Source: JAUIAS01 sp030425395 (GTDB lineage: Bacteria > Pseudomonadota > Alphaproteobacteria > Rhodobacterales > Rhodobacteraceae). From it: 64,000 nt of DNA. The stretch's first letter is position 1. Each line of letters opens with the position of its first letter. Shown here piece by piece: positions 1 to 8,697 of this stretch. Location of the stretch: contig CP121336.1 in assembly GCA_043553855.1 (NCBI GenBank), positions 124,001 through 188,000 of the forward strand. Reading direction: 5' to 3'. The position numbers and the translations under genes are program-made. The notes below the pieces were generated by a model, which was given only the letters and a program-made list of their open reading frames with translations, had not been told where the DNA came from and searched no databases.

Positions 1-1361
1 GCATCCTCGTTGGCAGGGCGCGCAGGCCGCGATCCGGCGGCAAAAAACCCTTCGGTCAATTCGTGCACCTCTTCGAGGCGCGTGCGAACCTCGGCCTGAA
101 GCGTTTCGGCATCGGTCCCCATGAGACAAGCGATGCGGTCGATGCCTTCGGCGCTGGCGGGCATCTTGTGGGTCTGGGCATCGTGGATCATCTGAATACG
201 GTGCTCTACCTCGCGGTGCGCTCGATAGTGACCGGTCAGGCTTTGGGCCACATCGTCCGGCACCCACCCCTTGGCGGCGAGCGCCTGCAATCCCTCGACC
301 GTGCCGCGCACCCGCAAATCCGGGTCGCGACCGCCTGCGATGATCTGGCGCGTCTGCGTGAAAAACTCGATCTCGCGGATGCCGCCACGCCCCAGTTTCA
401 TGTCATGACCCGGCACCGTCATCGGCCCGCCCAGCCCCTTGTGATCGCGAATACGCAGGCGCATGTCATGGGCGTCCTCAATCGCGGCAAAATCCAGATG
501 CCGTCGCCACACAAACGGGCGCAATGTCTCAAGGAACCGTTCGCCCGCGGCGATATCTCCCGCCGCAGGGCGTGCCTTGATATAAGCGGCACGCTCCCAT
601 GTGCGCCCAAGGCTTTCATAATACCGCTCCGCGGCCTCCATCGCGATACACACGGGCGTCACCGCCGGATCGGGGCGCAAGCGGAGATCCGTGCGGAACA
701 CATAGCCATCCCCGGTCCGGTCATTGAGCATTGTGCTCATCTGGCGGGTCGCCTTCACAAAAGAGGTGCGCGCCTCAAAGTAATCGTCGGGATCGAACCT
801 TTGTTCGTCAAAGAGGCAAATCAGGTCAATGTCCGAGGAATAGTTCAGCTCGCCCGCGCCCATCTTGCCCATGGCCAAAACGGTCAACCCGGCTGCCGTG
901 GCCAGATCATCTTCGGTCTGGCCGGGCAGTTTGCCCCGTCGCAGCAGCGGCGCGATGGCATGACGCAACGCCACATCGCAAGCGGTATCGGCCAAATCGG
1001 TTAACAGACCTGTCACCCGCTCAAGCGGCCAGACGCCCCCCAGATCGGCCAGCGCCGCCAACAAGGCAAGCCGCGCCTTGGCCTGACGCAATGCCGGCCC
1101 CGGTCCCGATGTCGAAATCAACGCCGGATCGCGCAAATCGGCCAGCACCTGCTGCGCAACACCGTCAGGATCAGCCAGCGCGACCTCCAGCCATTCGGCA
1201 TGGGACATGATCAGCCCTTTGAGAAACGGGCTGGTGCCCGCCGCCCCTTCGATCAATGTGGCGATATCCCCCTGCGCCCAACCACAAGCGTGGCGCGCTT
1301 CGGCGGCAAGGTCGGGATCATACGGGCGCGGCAAGCGCGATAACTGCGATGCAAGTGTCAT
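1..1361 (-). CDS. glnE: Glutamine synthetase adenylyltransferase, N-terminal part (cut by window edge)
   Basis: Bifunctional enzyme that adenylylates and deadenylylates glutamine synthetase in response to nitrogen status. About 453 codons are visible and the reading frame is still open at base 1, so the C-terminal half is missing. The N-terminal nucleotidyltransferase motif GMGKMGAGELNYSSDIDLI lies at about residues 163-181, and an RGGIREIEFF motif typical of the family follows later. The ATG at 1361 was chosen because translation from it gives an uninterrupted family-like N-terminus (MTLASQLSRLPRPYDP). The gene is divergent from the deacylase gene at 1440, with 78 bases between the starts. 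Family assignment is secure; the unseen half cannot be judged. Confidence 0.93.
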   Translation of the reverse strand, partial: MTLASQLSRLPRPYDPDLAAEARHACGWAQGDIATLIEGAAGTSPFLKGLIMSHAEWLEVALADPDGVAQQVLADLRDPALISTSGPGPALRQAKARLALLAALADLGGVWPLERVTGLLTDLADTACDVALRHAIAPLLRRGKLPGQTEDDLATAAGLTVLAMGKMGAGELNYSSDIDLICLFDEQRFDPDDYFEARTSFVKATRQMSTMLNDRTGDGYVFRTDLRLRPDPAVTPVCIAMEAAERYYESLGRTWERAAYIKARPAAGDIAAGERFLETLRPFVWRRHLDFAAIEDAHDMRLRIRDHKGLGGPMTVPGHDMKLGRGGIREIEFFTQTRQIIAGGRDPDLRVRGTVEGLQALAAKGWVPDDVAQSLTGHYRAHREVEHRIQMIHDAQTHKMPASAEGIDRIACLMGTDAETLQAEVRTRLEEVHELTEGFFAAGSRPARPANED

Positions 1362-1439
1362 GGACGCACGATTGCCCCATCGCGCGACCGCGTCAATCAC
1401 CCCCTTGATCGCGGTGCCAATCGTCTCCAGAAATACGCC

Positions 1440-1910
1440 ATGAGCAAAAGCATGAAACGCGTGCGCGCCGCTCTTGATGCGGCGGGCGAACCGATCAACA
1501 TCACCGAAACGGCCCTTGCCCGGACCGCGCGCGATGCGGCACAGGCGGTTGGCTGCGACGTCGACCAGATCGCCAAGTCCATCATCTTTCAGGGCGCGCA
1601 AAGCGGCGGGTTGTTCCTGTTTCTGACTGCGGGCGGGCGCACGGTTGATCCGGAGCGTGCCGAAGCTCTGGCGGGCGAGCCGCTGAATCGCGCCGACGCC
1701 GGTGCCGTGCGCGCGCGCACCGGGTTTGCCATCGGTGGCGTGTCACCTGTTGGTCATCTCGAAGCCCCGCGCGCCTTTCTGGATGAAATCTTGCTGAACT
1801 TTGATACGGTTTGGGCTGCCGCGGGCACACCTCACCATGTTTTCAGCATCGCCCCGGCGCGGCTTTGCGAAATTTCTTCTGCGCAAGCTGCTGATTTTTC
1901 ATCACAATAA
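1440..1910 (+). CDS. YbaK/EbsC-family aminoacyl-tRNA deacylase
   Basis: A 156-residue single-domain protein of the YbaK/ProX superfamily, which hydrolyses mischarged tRNAs (for example Cys-tRNA-Pro or Ala-tRNA-Pro) in the cytoplasm. Family signatures seen are the QIAKSIIFQ segment (about residues 43-51, containing the conserved Lys), the GGRTVDPERA segment and the GFAIGGVSPVGH loop (about 96-107). Length is normal for the family. It is divergent from glnE and followed by about 110 bases of intergenic DNA. The exact tRNA substrate cannot be read from the sequence. Confidence 0.88.
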   Translation: MSKSMKRVRAALDAAGEPINITETALARTARDAAQAVGCDVDQIAKSIIFQGAQSGGLFLFLTAGGRTVDPERAEALAGEPLNRADAGAVRARTGFAIGGVSPVGHLEAPRAFLDEILLNFDTVWAAAGTPHHVFSIAPARLCEISSAQAADFSSQ

Positions 1911-1972
1911 CGAAAATGTAAAAAACATTCACATAGACCCTTGCAAACCGGCATCATTGCTCCGATCTATTG

Positions 1973-1995
1973 TGATGTGAAAAGGCTTCACATCA
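1973..1995. promoter_or_regulatory. Palindrome upstream of the DUF2852 gene
   Basis: Nine-base arms TGATGTGAA and TTCACATCA are separated by AAGGC and end 26 bases before the ATG at 2022. It contains a TGTGA-N7-TCACA arrangement loosely like a CRP/FNR-type half-site pair, and another TTCACAT copy sits about 65 bases upstream. It could be an operator or an mRNA hairpin; the sequence alone does not decide. Confidence 0.4.
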
Positions 1996-2021
1996 ACGCA
2001 ACCCGATCCGGAGTAACCTTA

Positions 2022-2444
2022 ATGACCACGCTTTCAACCGAACCCGCCACGCTTCAGCACATGGGCTGGTTTTCCAAAGGCGAGGCATGGCTGGACAGCA
2101 GGGGCAAAGGCGCATGGATAGCCGCCATGGTTCTTGGCTTTGTCTTCTTCTGGCCCGTTGGCCTTGCCCTTCTCGCTTACATGATCTGGAGCAAACGCAT
2201 GTTCTCTTCTTCTTGCCGCAAACAATCCCGCAAACACTTTGCCAGCAGCGCCCTGCGCGCCTCTCGACCCAGCGGCAACAGCGCGTTTGACGCCTACAAG
2301 TCCGACACGCTGCGCCGCCTTGAACAGGAACAGCAGGATTTCGAAGCGTTCCTCGAACGTCTGCGCGACGCCAAGGACAAAGCCGAATTCGACCAGTTCA
2401 TGGATGACCGCTCACGCAAGGCTGGCGACGACGCCGCCGCCTGA
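2022..2444 (+). CDS. DUF2852-family membrane protein
   Basis: A 140-residue protein matching the alphaproteobacterial DUF2852 pattern. It has a short N-terminal stretch, one or two hydrophobic segments at about residues 31-54 (AWIAAMVLGFVFFWPVGLAL), and a charged C-terminal half with the conserved block FDAYKSDTLRRLEQEQQDF followed by FLERLRDAKDKAEFDQFM. The ATG at 2022 is preceded by a GGAG ribosome binding site. The same frame is open further upstream (from 1941), but that stretch contains the palindrome and reads poorly. Function is unknown; the family is predicted to sit in the inner membrane. Confidence 0.85.
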   Translation: MTTLSTEPATLQHMGWFSKGEAWLDSRGKGAWIAAMVLGFVFFWPVGLALLAYMIWSKRMFSSSCRKQSRKHFASSALRASRPSGNSAFDAYKSDTLRRLEQEQQDFEAFLERLRDAKDKAEFDQFMDDRSRKAGDDAAA

Positions 2445-2489
2445 TCTCCTGACCAACCGCGCGACCCCGCAAGGGGCGCGCCTCCTTTC

Positions 2490-2939
2490 ATGCGGACCCG
2501 ACCAATGGCCCACCTGCCCGACCCAGACACCCAGCCCGGCTTTTACGATTCTGTTCCGACCAAGCGCCTGTTGGCGTGGTTGGTTGACACGGTCCTGATT
2601 GCGATCGTTTCCCTGATCGTGGTGCCGTTCACCGCGTTTACGGGATTGTTCTTCTTTCCCTTCCTCATGTTCGTCACCGGTTTCTTCTATCGCTGGTTCA
2701 CTCTGGCGGGGGGGTCGGCAACATGGGGCATGCGCCTGATGGCAATCGAACTGCGCGGGCCGACCGGTGCCCGCTTTGATGGTGGCACGGCATTCCTGCA
2801 CACTCTGGGCTATACGGTCAGTTGGGCCTTCCCGCTGCTGCAATTGGCTTCGGTGATGATGATGGCCACCGGCGCGCGCGGCCAGGGACTGACAGATATG
2901 GTGCTGGGCACGGTTGCGCTCAACCGCCGATCGCTTTAA
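2490..2939 (+). CDS. RDD-family membrane protein
   Basis: A 149-residue protein with three hydrophobic segments (about residues 28-50, 50-70 and 108-128). It shows the RDD-family start KRLLAWLVDTVLI, where an Arg/Lys and an Asp flank the first helix, and a conserved WGMRLMAIELR segment near residue 78. The family has no agreed function; some members affect ion or solute transport. Two in-frame ATGs (2490 and 2505) are possible; the first is preceded by a weak AAGGGG. It lies 45 bases after the DUF2852 gene and may be co-transcribed with it. Confidence 0.85.
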   Translation: MRTRPMAHLPDPDTQPGFYDSVPTKRLLAWLVDTVLIAIVSLIVVPFTAFTGLFFFPFLMFVTGFFYRWFTLAGGSATWGMRLMAIELRGPTGARFDGGTAFLHTLGYTVSWAFPLLQLASVMMMATGARGQGLTDMVLGTVALNRRSL

Positions 2940-3012
2940 CCGCAGCATCCCAAGGGTCTTGGCCTCCGGCGCGGGCATTGTTATGCTCGCGCCGTTAAGG
3001 TCTGAAAGCGGC

Positions 3013-3858
3013 ATGCGACACACACTTCCCATAGCGCCCCAGTTCTACGTGACGGCCCCCCAGCCCTGCCCCTACCTTGAGGGCCGGATGGAAAGAAAGC
3101 TGTTCACCGCCCTGCAAGGGGAAAACGCTGAACAACTCAACAACGCGCTGTCCCAACAGGGGTTCCGCCGCTCGCAGAACGTGCTCTATCGGCCATCCTG
3201 CTCGGATTGTTCGGCCTGCCTGTCGGCGCGCATCAGGGTCGCTGATTTTGCGCCCAGCAAAAGCCAGCGTCGCAGTTGGAAACGCAACGCGATCCTCAAG
3301 CGCCGCTCGACCTCGCCCTGGGCCACCGAAGACCAATACGCGCTGTTTCGGGACTATCTCGATGCCCGCCACGCTGACGGCGGCATGGCCGATATGGATG
3401 TCTTTGAATTCGCCGCCATGATCGAGGAAACCCCGATCCGGTCGCGCGTGGTGGAGTATGTGGACACCGCCACATCCGATCTGATCGCCGTGAGCCTGAC
3501 CGACGTCATCGAAGACGGGCTCAGCATGGTCTACAGCTTCTACACCCCGGACCGCAGCCGCGACGGTCTGGGCACCTACATGATTCTCGACCACATCGAA
3601 ATCGCGCGGGAAAACAACCTGCCCTACGTCTATCTGGGCTATTGGGTGCCCGGCAGCCCCAAGATGGGCTACAAGGCGCGCTTTTCCGGTCTCGAAGTCT
3701 ACATCGGCGGCGAATGGCAGCCGATGACTGACCCTGACGCCTTCGAAAGCGAGCTGCATCCGCTCTCAACCGATCCGATTGCCGAACAGGTGGCCAATAT
3801 CCACCTGCCCGACCGCAGAGCGACACCGGGATCAAACTCCGGCTCCAATACCGGCTGA
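3013..3858 (+). CDS. bpt: Aspartate/glutamate leucyltransferase (Bpt, N-end rule)
   Basis: Aminoacyl-tRNA-protein transferase that moves Leu from Leu-tRNA to proteins with N-terminal Asp or Glu, marking them for ClpAPS degradation. The N-terminal ATE domain has the cysteine pattern C19 (CPYLEG) and C63, C66, C69 (CSDCSAC). The C-terminal domain shows the GNAT-like block PYVYLGYWVPGSPKMGYKARF, diagnostic of ATE/Bpt proteins. Length (281 residues) is normal. The ATG at 3013 was chosen over an upstream in-frame extension that overlaps the RDD gene. It is followed by a GC-rich intergenic repeat that probably ends transcription. Confidence 0.92.
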   Translation: MRHTLPIAPQFYVTAPQPCPYLEGRMERKLFTALQGENAEQLNNALSQQGFRRSQNVLYRPSCSDCSACLSARIRVADFAPSKSQRRSWKRNAILKRRSTSPWATEDQYALFRDYLDARHADGGMADMDVFEFAAMIEETPIRSRVVEYVDTATSDLIAVSLTDVIEDGLSMVYSFYTPDRSRDGLGTYMILDHIEIARENNLPYVYLGYWVPGSPKMGYKARFSGLEVYIGGEWQPMTDPDAFESELHPLSTDPIAEQVANIHLPDRRATPGSNSGSNTG

Positions 3859-3872
3859 CGCCACCCGGCTCC

Positions 3873-3930
3873 TGTTTCTTTCTCGTTCAAAATACCCGCG
3901 GGGGTGCGGGGGCAGCCGCCCCCGCTCCTT
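3873..3930 (+). repeat. GC-rich intergenic repeat, copy A
   Basis: Starts 14 bases after bpt, in the same orientation. It has the family layout: a pyrimidine-rich TTTCTTTCTC, then AAAATACCC, a G-run, and a perfect 8-bp hairpin (GCGGGGGC, loop AGCC, GCCCCCGC at 3906-3925). Related copies lie at 11057, 24014 and 34432. Probable terminator of bpt. Confidence 0.75.
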
Positions 3931-3981
3931 TCCCGACGCGTCTCGCCCTCTGACTGTTTGCAAACGCGCCGGCAAACAGGA

Positions 3982-4001
3982 AAGGGCCCCGAAGGGCCCT
4001 T
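3982..4001 (-). terminator. Terminator of the TRAP transporter operon
   Basis: Read on the minus strand, this is a perfect 8-bp stem AAGGGCCC/GGGCCCTT closed by a TTCG tetraloop and followed by TCCTG. It lies about 25 bases after the dctM stop codon. The hairpin is symmetrical and may also back up termination from bpt on the other strand. Confidence 0.7.
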
Positions 4002-4026
4002 CCGCAGCAGTCTCGGGAATGCCGGC

Positions 4027-6381
4027 TCAGCCGCCCAGAATATCCGGGATAATGGTCACGATACCGGGGAAGAACCACAAGATCGCAAGACCTATCACCT
4101 GGATCCCCACGAACGGAATGATCCCGCGATAGATGTGCCGCGTGGTGACCGATTTCGGGGCCACCCCACGCAGATAGAACAGCGCAAACCCGAAAGGTGG
4201 GGTCAGGAACGATGTCTGCAAGTTTACCGCGACCATGATGGTGACCCATTTCGGATCAAAGCTGCCTCCATAGATCACCGGCCCGACAATCGGGATCACG
4301 ATGTAGATGATCTCAAGGAAATCCAGAACAAAGCCCAGCACGAACAGCACCAGCATGACGATCAGGAAAACCTTGAATTCGTTGTCAAAGCTCTGCAGCC
4401 ACTGCTGGATGTAATGTTCGCCACCGAACGAGATCACCACAAGGTTCAGGATCTGCGATCCGATCAGGATGGTGAACACCATCGACGTCACCTTGGCCGT
4501 TTCGCGCACCACCGGTGTCAGAACGCCATTGGTAAACAGGACCCAGCAGCTGAACAGCAACCCGAACAGCGCATAAAGATACGCGCCATAGGCCACGATA
4601 AAGGCGATCCAGCTTTCGACCGAGATATCGCCCTGATTTACGCGCAGGTCAAAGTTCACCCCCACAAGGATACAGATCACAATGGCCAGTGTGGACCAGA
4701 TGATTACCTTGGGGCTGCGGTCCAGATCGGTCAGCTTGCGATAGGCCGCCAGCATGATTGCCCCGCCCGCACCCAGTGCCGCAGCGGGTGTCGGGTTGGT
4801 AATCCCGCCAAGGATCGACCCAAGCACCGCAACAATCAGGACCAGAGGCGGGAACACCACCCGGATCAGCTCGTTTCCGGCGCACATCTTGACCCCATGG
4901 ACCGCCCCATAGATCAGCATTGCAAAGGGGAGCGCCAACAGGATCACCGTCGCGCCCGAGCTGGTATCGGCCGAAACCAGCACGATATCACCCAGCAGCA
5001 CCAGAACCGCCCCGACGCCCCCGATCAACAACGGGCGCGGATCGGACGACGGCGACACGCCGCGCGCCGTGGTCAGCACCAGGCCCAGCAGGATTACCAG
5101 GATCGTGACACCGGTCCCGATCGGAGCCGCGTCGGCGATCTTGGCCGCGCGGGCCGCGGCCAATTCGTCCTCGGTCAACCGCTCGGATTGCTGCACACCG
5201 CCATCGGCCTCGATCGCCGCTGTCTCGGCAACGGCCGCATCCCATGCTTCCTGCCCGTGCAGGTCGATCATCGACGCCTGACACTGTTCGCTGACATTGG
5301 TCCGCAGGCTTGCGCCCTCACCAATGTCCGAAAAGCTTGAAACGGTGATGTTCTGCGATCCGATCAGGCCCGCGCTGGTCAACAGCATCGCACCCGCGAT
5401 CATGCCCACCGGCGCACCAAGGAACCAGGTGAATGCTTCTCCACGGGTGATCGGTTCGGCGTTGGTCGCGCCCATTTCCACAGCCGGAGCCTTCGATGGG
5501 TTCAGCAACGCATACCCGAATGCGAACAAGGCATACAACAAGGCCAACATGATACCGGGCAGCAAGGCCGCCTGGAACAACGTGCCCACCGACAGAACCG
5601 CAGGTTCGCCCAGATAGGTGAGCGCATCCGTGCACCCGGCCGTCTGCGCCCGCGCTTCCTGAGCGCCGGAATACAGATCACCGGCCAGCGTGCCCAGCAG
5701 AACGATCACGATCGAGGGCGGAATGATCTGTCCCAGCGTGCCCGACGCCGCGATCACCCCGGTGGCCAGTTCCGGCGAATAGTTGTTGCGCAACATGGTC
5801 GGCAACGCCAGCAAGCCCATCGTCACCACGGTGGCACCCACGATACCCGTGGAAGCCGCGAGGAAAGCACCCACCACGACGATGGACACGGCCAGACCGC
5901 CGGGCAGTGGGCCAAAGACCCGTGCCATTGTGGTCAGCAGATCGTTGGCAATCTTGGAGCGTTCCAGCGTGATGCCCATCAGGACGAACATCAGAACCGC
6001 AAGCAGCGTTTCGATGGATTGTCCCGCCAAAACCCGTTCGTTGATCCGGTTCACGATAAAGGACACGTTGCGGTCCATCGCGTGTTCCCATCCACGCGGG
6101 AACACCGGTTCTGCCATCTGCGGCAGTTCGGGGTATCGGAAGATTGAGATCGTATTGGGGTGGACCCCGCTGTGCACCAGATCCTTATAGGCCTGGCTGC
6201 CTGTATCAATCGCTTGGTGGATCAACAGACCGGCGCTGTCGAGACCGGCAATGATACCGAATGAAATGACACCGGCCCCACCGATGGCGAACGCCACCGG
6301 AAAGCCCGAAAGAATGCCCCCGAAGAGACAGATAAACACGATGATCAGGCCGATTTCGACGCCGTCAAGACCGAATAGCAT
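4027..6381 (-). CDS. dctM: TRAP transporter, large permease subunit (extended DctM type)
   Basis: Inner-membrane subunit of a tripartite ATP-independent periplasmic transporter, which imports carboxylates using a sodium gradient. At 784 residues it is much longer than standard DctM (about 430). DctM hallmarks are the N-terminal FPVAFAIGGAGVISFG, the block MGITLERSKIANDLL with GGLAVSIVVVGAFLAASTGIVGATV (about residues 140-190), GTLGQIIPPSIVIVLLG, and near the end LTPPFGFALFYLRG. The extra length comes from long polar loops, including an acidic Ala-rich stretch around residues 350-430, and extra hydrophobic helices. Such long DctM proteins occur with large DctQ partners. It is 18 bases from dctQ, third gene of dctP-dctQ-dctM. 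The substrate is unknown, possibly a keto- or hydroxy-acid. Confidence 0.9.
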   Translation of the reverse strand: MLFGLDGVEIGLIIVFICLFGGILSGFPVAFAIGGAGVISFGIIAGLDSAGLLIHQAIDTGSQAYKDLVHSGVHPNTISIFRYPELPQMAEPVFPRGWEHAMDRNVSFIVNRINERVLAGQSIETLLAVLMFVLMGITLERSKIANDLLTTMARVFGPLPGGLAVSIVVVGAFLAASTGIVGATVVTMGLLALPTMLRNNYSPELATGVIAASGTLGQIIPPSIVIVLLGTLAGDLYSGAQEARAQTAGCTDALTYLGEPAVLSVGTLFQAALLPGIMLALLYALFAFGYALLNPSKAPAVEMGATNAEPITRGEAFTWFLGAPVGMIAGAMLLTSAGLIGSQNITVSSFSDIGEGASLRTNVSEQCQASMIDLHGQEAWDAAVAETAAIEADGGVQQSERLTEDELAAARAAKIADAAPIGTGVTILVILLGLVLTTARGVSPSSDPRPLLIGGVGAVLVLLGDIVLVSADTSSGATVILLALPFAMLIYGAVHGVKMCAGNELIRVVFPPLVLIVAVLGSILGGITNPTPAAALGAGGAIMLAAYRKLTDLDRSPKVIIWSTLAIVICILVGVNFDLRVNQGDISVESWIAFIVAYGAYLYALFGLLFSCWVLFTNGVLTPVVRETAKVTSMVFTILIGSQILNLVVISFGGEHYIQQWLQSFDNEFKVFLIVMLVLFVLGFVLDFLEIIYIVIPIVGPVIYGGSFDPKWVTIMVAVNLQTSFLTPPFGFALFYLRGVAPKSVTTRHIYRGIIPFVGIQVIGLAILWFFPGIVTIIPDILGG

Positions 6382-6399
6382 TGGTTTCCGTCCCTTGCC

Positions 6400-7335
6400 T
6401 TAGTGAGTGCCTTCGTAGGCTTCTTCGCCCTCGCCCAGCGTATCGCGGTCGAGGTATTTGCCTTCGCTCTCCGGTCCTTCCTTCCATTCAAGGTAGGACC
6501 GCCAGAAGAAGGCCATCGCATGCAGAAAGACCAGACCGGCGAATGCCACCAGAAGGATCTTGAACAGGAAGTATGCGGTAAAGCCGTTCGGGCTGAACCC
6601 GATGGTTTCCACGTTCCAGCGCAACGCACGCGCCTTGAGCAACAACCGGTCAAGCGTGTCGGACGCCGACGGCTTTGGCACGATCAGAGAGCGCCACAAG
6701 AAGAACCAGCCATACATCCAAACCAGAACTGCGCCAGTCATCATAAAGAACAGCGATCCGAACATGTCGATCACCCGTTTGGCGCGATGGCCGACGGCGG
6801 AATAGATCAGGTCAACCCGCACATGCCCGCCCTGCACAAACGCGTAAGTGACGCAGAGCGAAACCACCAACGCATTGTAGAGCTTGAGCTCTTCGGCAAA
6901 CCACGAAATGTCGAACTGAAGCGGAATGCCGAACCCGATCGAAATGTCGGGCCGGGTAAAAATCCGCTGCATGAACACGATGATGATCTGTTGCAGAACC
7001 ATCAAAAGCCCGGCCCAGGCAAACAGCCGTCCGACGCCATTGGCCATCGCTTCGAGCCCACGCACACATCCCCACAGGAAGGTGTTGCGCCACATGCCGA
7101 CCGCAGTCAGCACAAGGAACGCGGTAAAGACGACAAAGAAGAACTCAACCGACCCGCCATAATAGACAAATCGCATGATGGCCTGCTTGTCGCTCCAGTC
7201 GAGCCAGAGTTGCGGATGGGTCAGCGCATAGCCGAAGTTGTAAAACGCCAGCGCGATGTTCTGCAGCACCCAAACGATGCCATTGCCCAGATTGGCTATG
7301 GCTTCGCCAAATGTGATGGTTTCCTGGACTGCCAT
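6400..7335 (-). CDS. dctQ: TRAP transporter, small permease subunit (DctQ type)
   Basis: A 311-residue inner-membrane protein, larger than classical DctQ (about 170-230), with hydrophobic segments at about residues 55-80, 95-120, 145-170, 185-215 and 265-285. The DctQ-like feature is the block LKLYNALVVSLCVTYAFVQGGHVRVDLIY followed by RAKRVIDMFGSLFFM; the RVD motif after the helix is typical of the family. It lies between the binding protein and the large permease, all on the minus strand. A hairpin between dctP and this gene could lower permease expression relative to the binding protein. Confidence 0.88.
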   Translation of the reverse strand: MAVQETITFGEAIANLGNGIVWVLQNIALAFYNFGYALTHPQLWLDWSDKQAIMRFVYYGGSVEFFFVVFTAFLVLTAVGMWRNTFLWGCVRGLEAMANGVGRLFAWAGLLMVLQQIIIVFMQRIFTRPDISIGFGIPLQFDISWFAEELKLYNALVVSLCVTYAFVQGGHVRVDLIYSAVGHRAKRVIDMFGSLFFMMTGAVLVWMYGWFFLWRSLIVPKPSASDTLDRLLLKARALRWNVETIGFSPNGFTAYFLFKILLVAFAGLVFLHAMAFFWRSYLEWKEGPESEGKYLDRDTLGEGEEAYEGTH

Positions 7336-7443
7336 GGTTCTCCCTCGTCAGGTTCGGACGGATGGTCCGCCGCGGGCCCTGTCCCGGCCCCGGTGTTACT
7401 ATTCCGGTAAGTGTGGCCCCGAATGCTCAGGATCCCTGATTTG

Positions 7444-7473
7444 CCAAAAGGGCCCCGTTCGCACAGGGCCCTT
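7444..7473 (-). terminator. Hairpin between dctP and dctQ
   Basis: On the minus strand AAGGGCCC pairs with GGGCCCTT across a 10-base loop, ending in TTTTGG. It sits 24 bases after the dctP stop and about 110 bases before dctQ. Its place inside the operon suggests partial termination or 3'-end protection of dctP mRNA, as is common for abundant binding proteins. Confidence 0.6.
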
Positions 7474-7496
7474 CCGATATCCGGATATCAACGGGA

Positions 7497-8582
7497 TCAG
7501 CCGCCCAGAACGCGCACGCGCTGTTCGACATAATAGCCGTCCGACTTCTGAATCCACGCCGCCGAGTTGGCCAACGAAGCTTCGAAGGAGGTGCGGATCT
7601 TGGCAAACAGTTCGTCGCCCATGTTTTCGTCCATGACTTCGGCAGAAGCCCGGCCAAACGCATCCCACACATCGTCGGAGAATTGCAGCGTCTTCACGCC
7701 CTGTGCCTGCAGACGGGCCAGCGCGGCACCGTTGTTGGCCAGAGTTTCGGACAGCTGGAAGTGCGTTGTCGCCATGGAGGCGTAGCGCAGGATCGCCTTG
7801 TGCTGGTCGCTCAGCTCGTTCCAGACGTCAAGGTTGACGTTTGCCGACAGCGCCGAACCCGGCTCGTGGAAACCAGCGGTGTAGTAGACCTTGGCCACTT
7901 CCTGGAAGCCGGCGCGTTCGTCAGCCATGGGGCCAACCCACTCCAGACCGTCCAGAGCACCGGAGGACAGCGCCTGATACAGTTCGCCGCCGGGGATGTT
8001 CTGCACGGAGGCACCTAGCTTGCCCAGCACCTTGCCGCCCAGACCGGGCATACGGAACTTGAGGCCGTTGAAGTCGTTAGCCGAGTTGATCTCGTTGCGG
8101 AACCAGCCACCGGACTGCGATCCGGAGTTACCGGCGTTCAGACCTTTGAGGTTGAAGATCGAGCCCAGCTCGTCGTGCAGCTCTTCGCCGCCGCCGTGGT
8201 AGTACCAGTTGGTCACTTCCTGCGCGGTGCCGCCGAACGGCACGGCGGTGAAGTAGGCATAGCCCGGGTGCTGACCGATAAAGTAGTAGTCCGCCGAGTG
8301 ATACATGTCCGCCTGCCCCGAGGACACGGCGTCAAACACTTCAAGCGCACCAACCAGTTCGCCCGGTGCCTTCTTTTCGATGACGAGGCTGCCATCGGAC
8401 ATCTCGCGCACCATGTTTTCCAGATACGTCGCCGCATCGTCGAGAACGGCAAAGCCGCGTGGCCACGACGTCACCATGGTCAGGGTGCGCGTGCTTTGTG
8501 CCAGTGCCGGTGCCGCCAGCGATGTCGCGGCTGCGGCTGTTCCGCCCAGAGCGGTATTCTTTAGAAATGAACGACGGTCCAT
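7497..8582 (-). CDS. dctP: TRAP transporter substrate-binding protein (DctP/TakP type)
   Basis: Periplasmic solute receptor of the TRAP system, 361 residues. The N-terminus has a twin-arginine-like signal (RRSFLKNTA at residues 3-11, then an Ala-rich h-region, cleavage after ALA near residue 28). The mature part follows the DctP pattern LTMVTSWPRGF, VFDAVSSGQADMYHSADYYFIGQHPGYAYFTAVPFG, and the conserved FNGLKFRMPGLGGKVLGKLGASVQNIPGGELYQALSSGALDGLEWVGP. The R in KFRMPG is the usual carboxylate-binding arginine. The pattern resembles TakP, the 2-oxoacid receptor of Rhodobacter, so a keto-acid ligand is likely but unproven. It is first in its operon and divergent from the two-component genes. 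Confidence 0.9.
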   Translation of the reverse strand: MDRRSFLKNTALGGTAAAATSLAAPALAQSTRTLTMVTSWPRGFAVLDDAATYLENMVREMSDGSLVIEKKAPGELVGALEVFDAVSSGQADMYHSADYYFIGQHPGYAYFTAVPFGGTAQEVTNWYYHGGGEELHDELGSIFNLKGLNAGNSGSQSGGWFRNEINSANDFNGLKFRMPGLGGKVLGKLGASVQNIPGGELYQALSSGALDGLEWVGPMADERAGFQEVAKVYYTAGFHEPGSALSANVNLDVWNELSDQHKAILRYASMATTHFQLSETLANNGAALARLQAQGVKTLQFSDDVWDAFGRASAEVMDENMGDELFAKIRTSFEASLANSAAWIQKSDGYYVEQRVRVLGG

Positions 8583-8673
8583 TGAGTTACTCCTCCCGTG
8601 AAGCTGCCCCGCAAGTGGTGCGAAGCGGATCGTTACAGTGGCGCCACCCTAACAATGCAATGCCGTAATGGAA

Positions 8674-8697
8674 TACCTACAACTACGTAGGCGGTAT
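8674..8697. promoter_or_regulatory. Candidate response-regulator site between the TRAP operon and the two-component genes
   Basis: The 260-bp region between dctP and the histidine kinase gene contains TACCTAC, 3 bases later CTACGTAG, then GCGGTA. Together they form an inverted repeat (CCTAC-N6-GTAGG) with an inner 8-bp palindrome. The neighbouring response regulator has a LuxR-type DNA-binding domain, and that class binds inverted repeats of this kind. The site is 92 bases upstream of dctP, so a role at that promoter is plausible. The link is inference. Confidence 0.45.

Noticed and set aside
63..1004. A 313-codon plus-strand frame at the left end
   Set aside because: It is the antisense shadow of glnE; the minus strand reads a clear adenylyltransferase with the SDIDLI motif.
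3904..5340. A 478-codon plus-strand frame across the TRAP permease
   Set aside because: Composition rich in His, Arg, Gln and Asp is typical of the reverse of a membrane protein gene; dctM on the minus strand is unambiguous.
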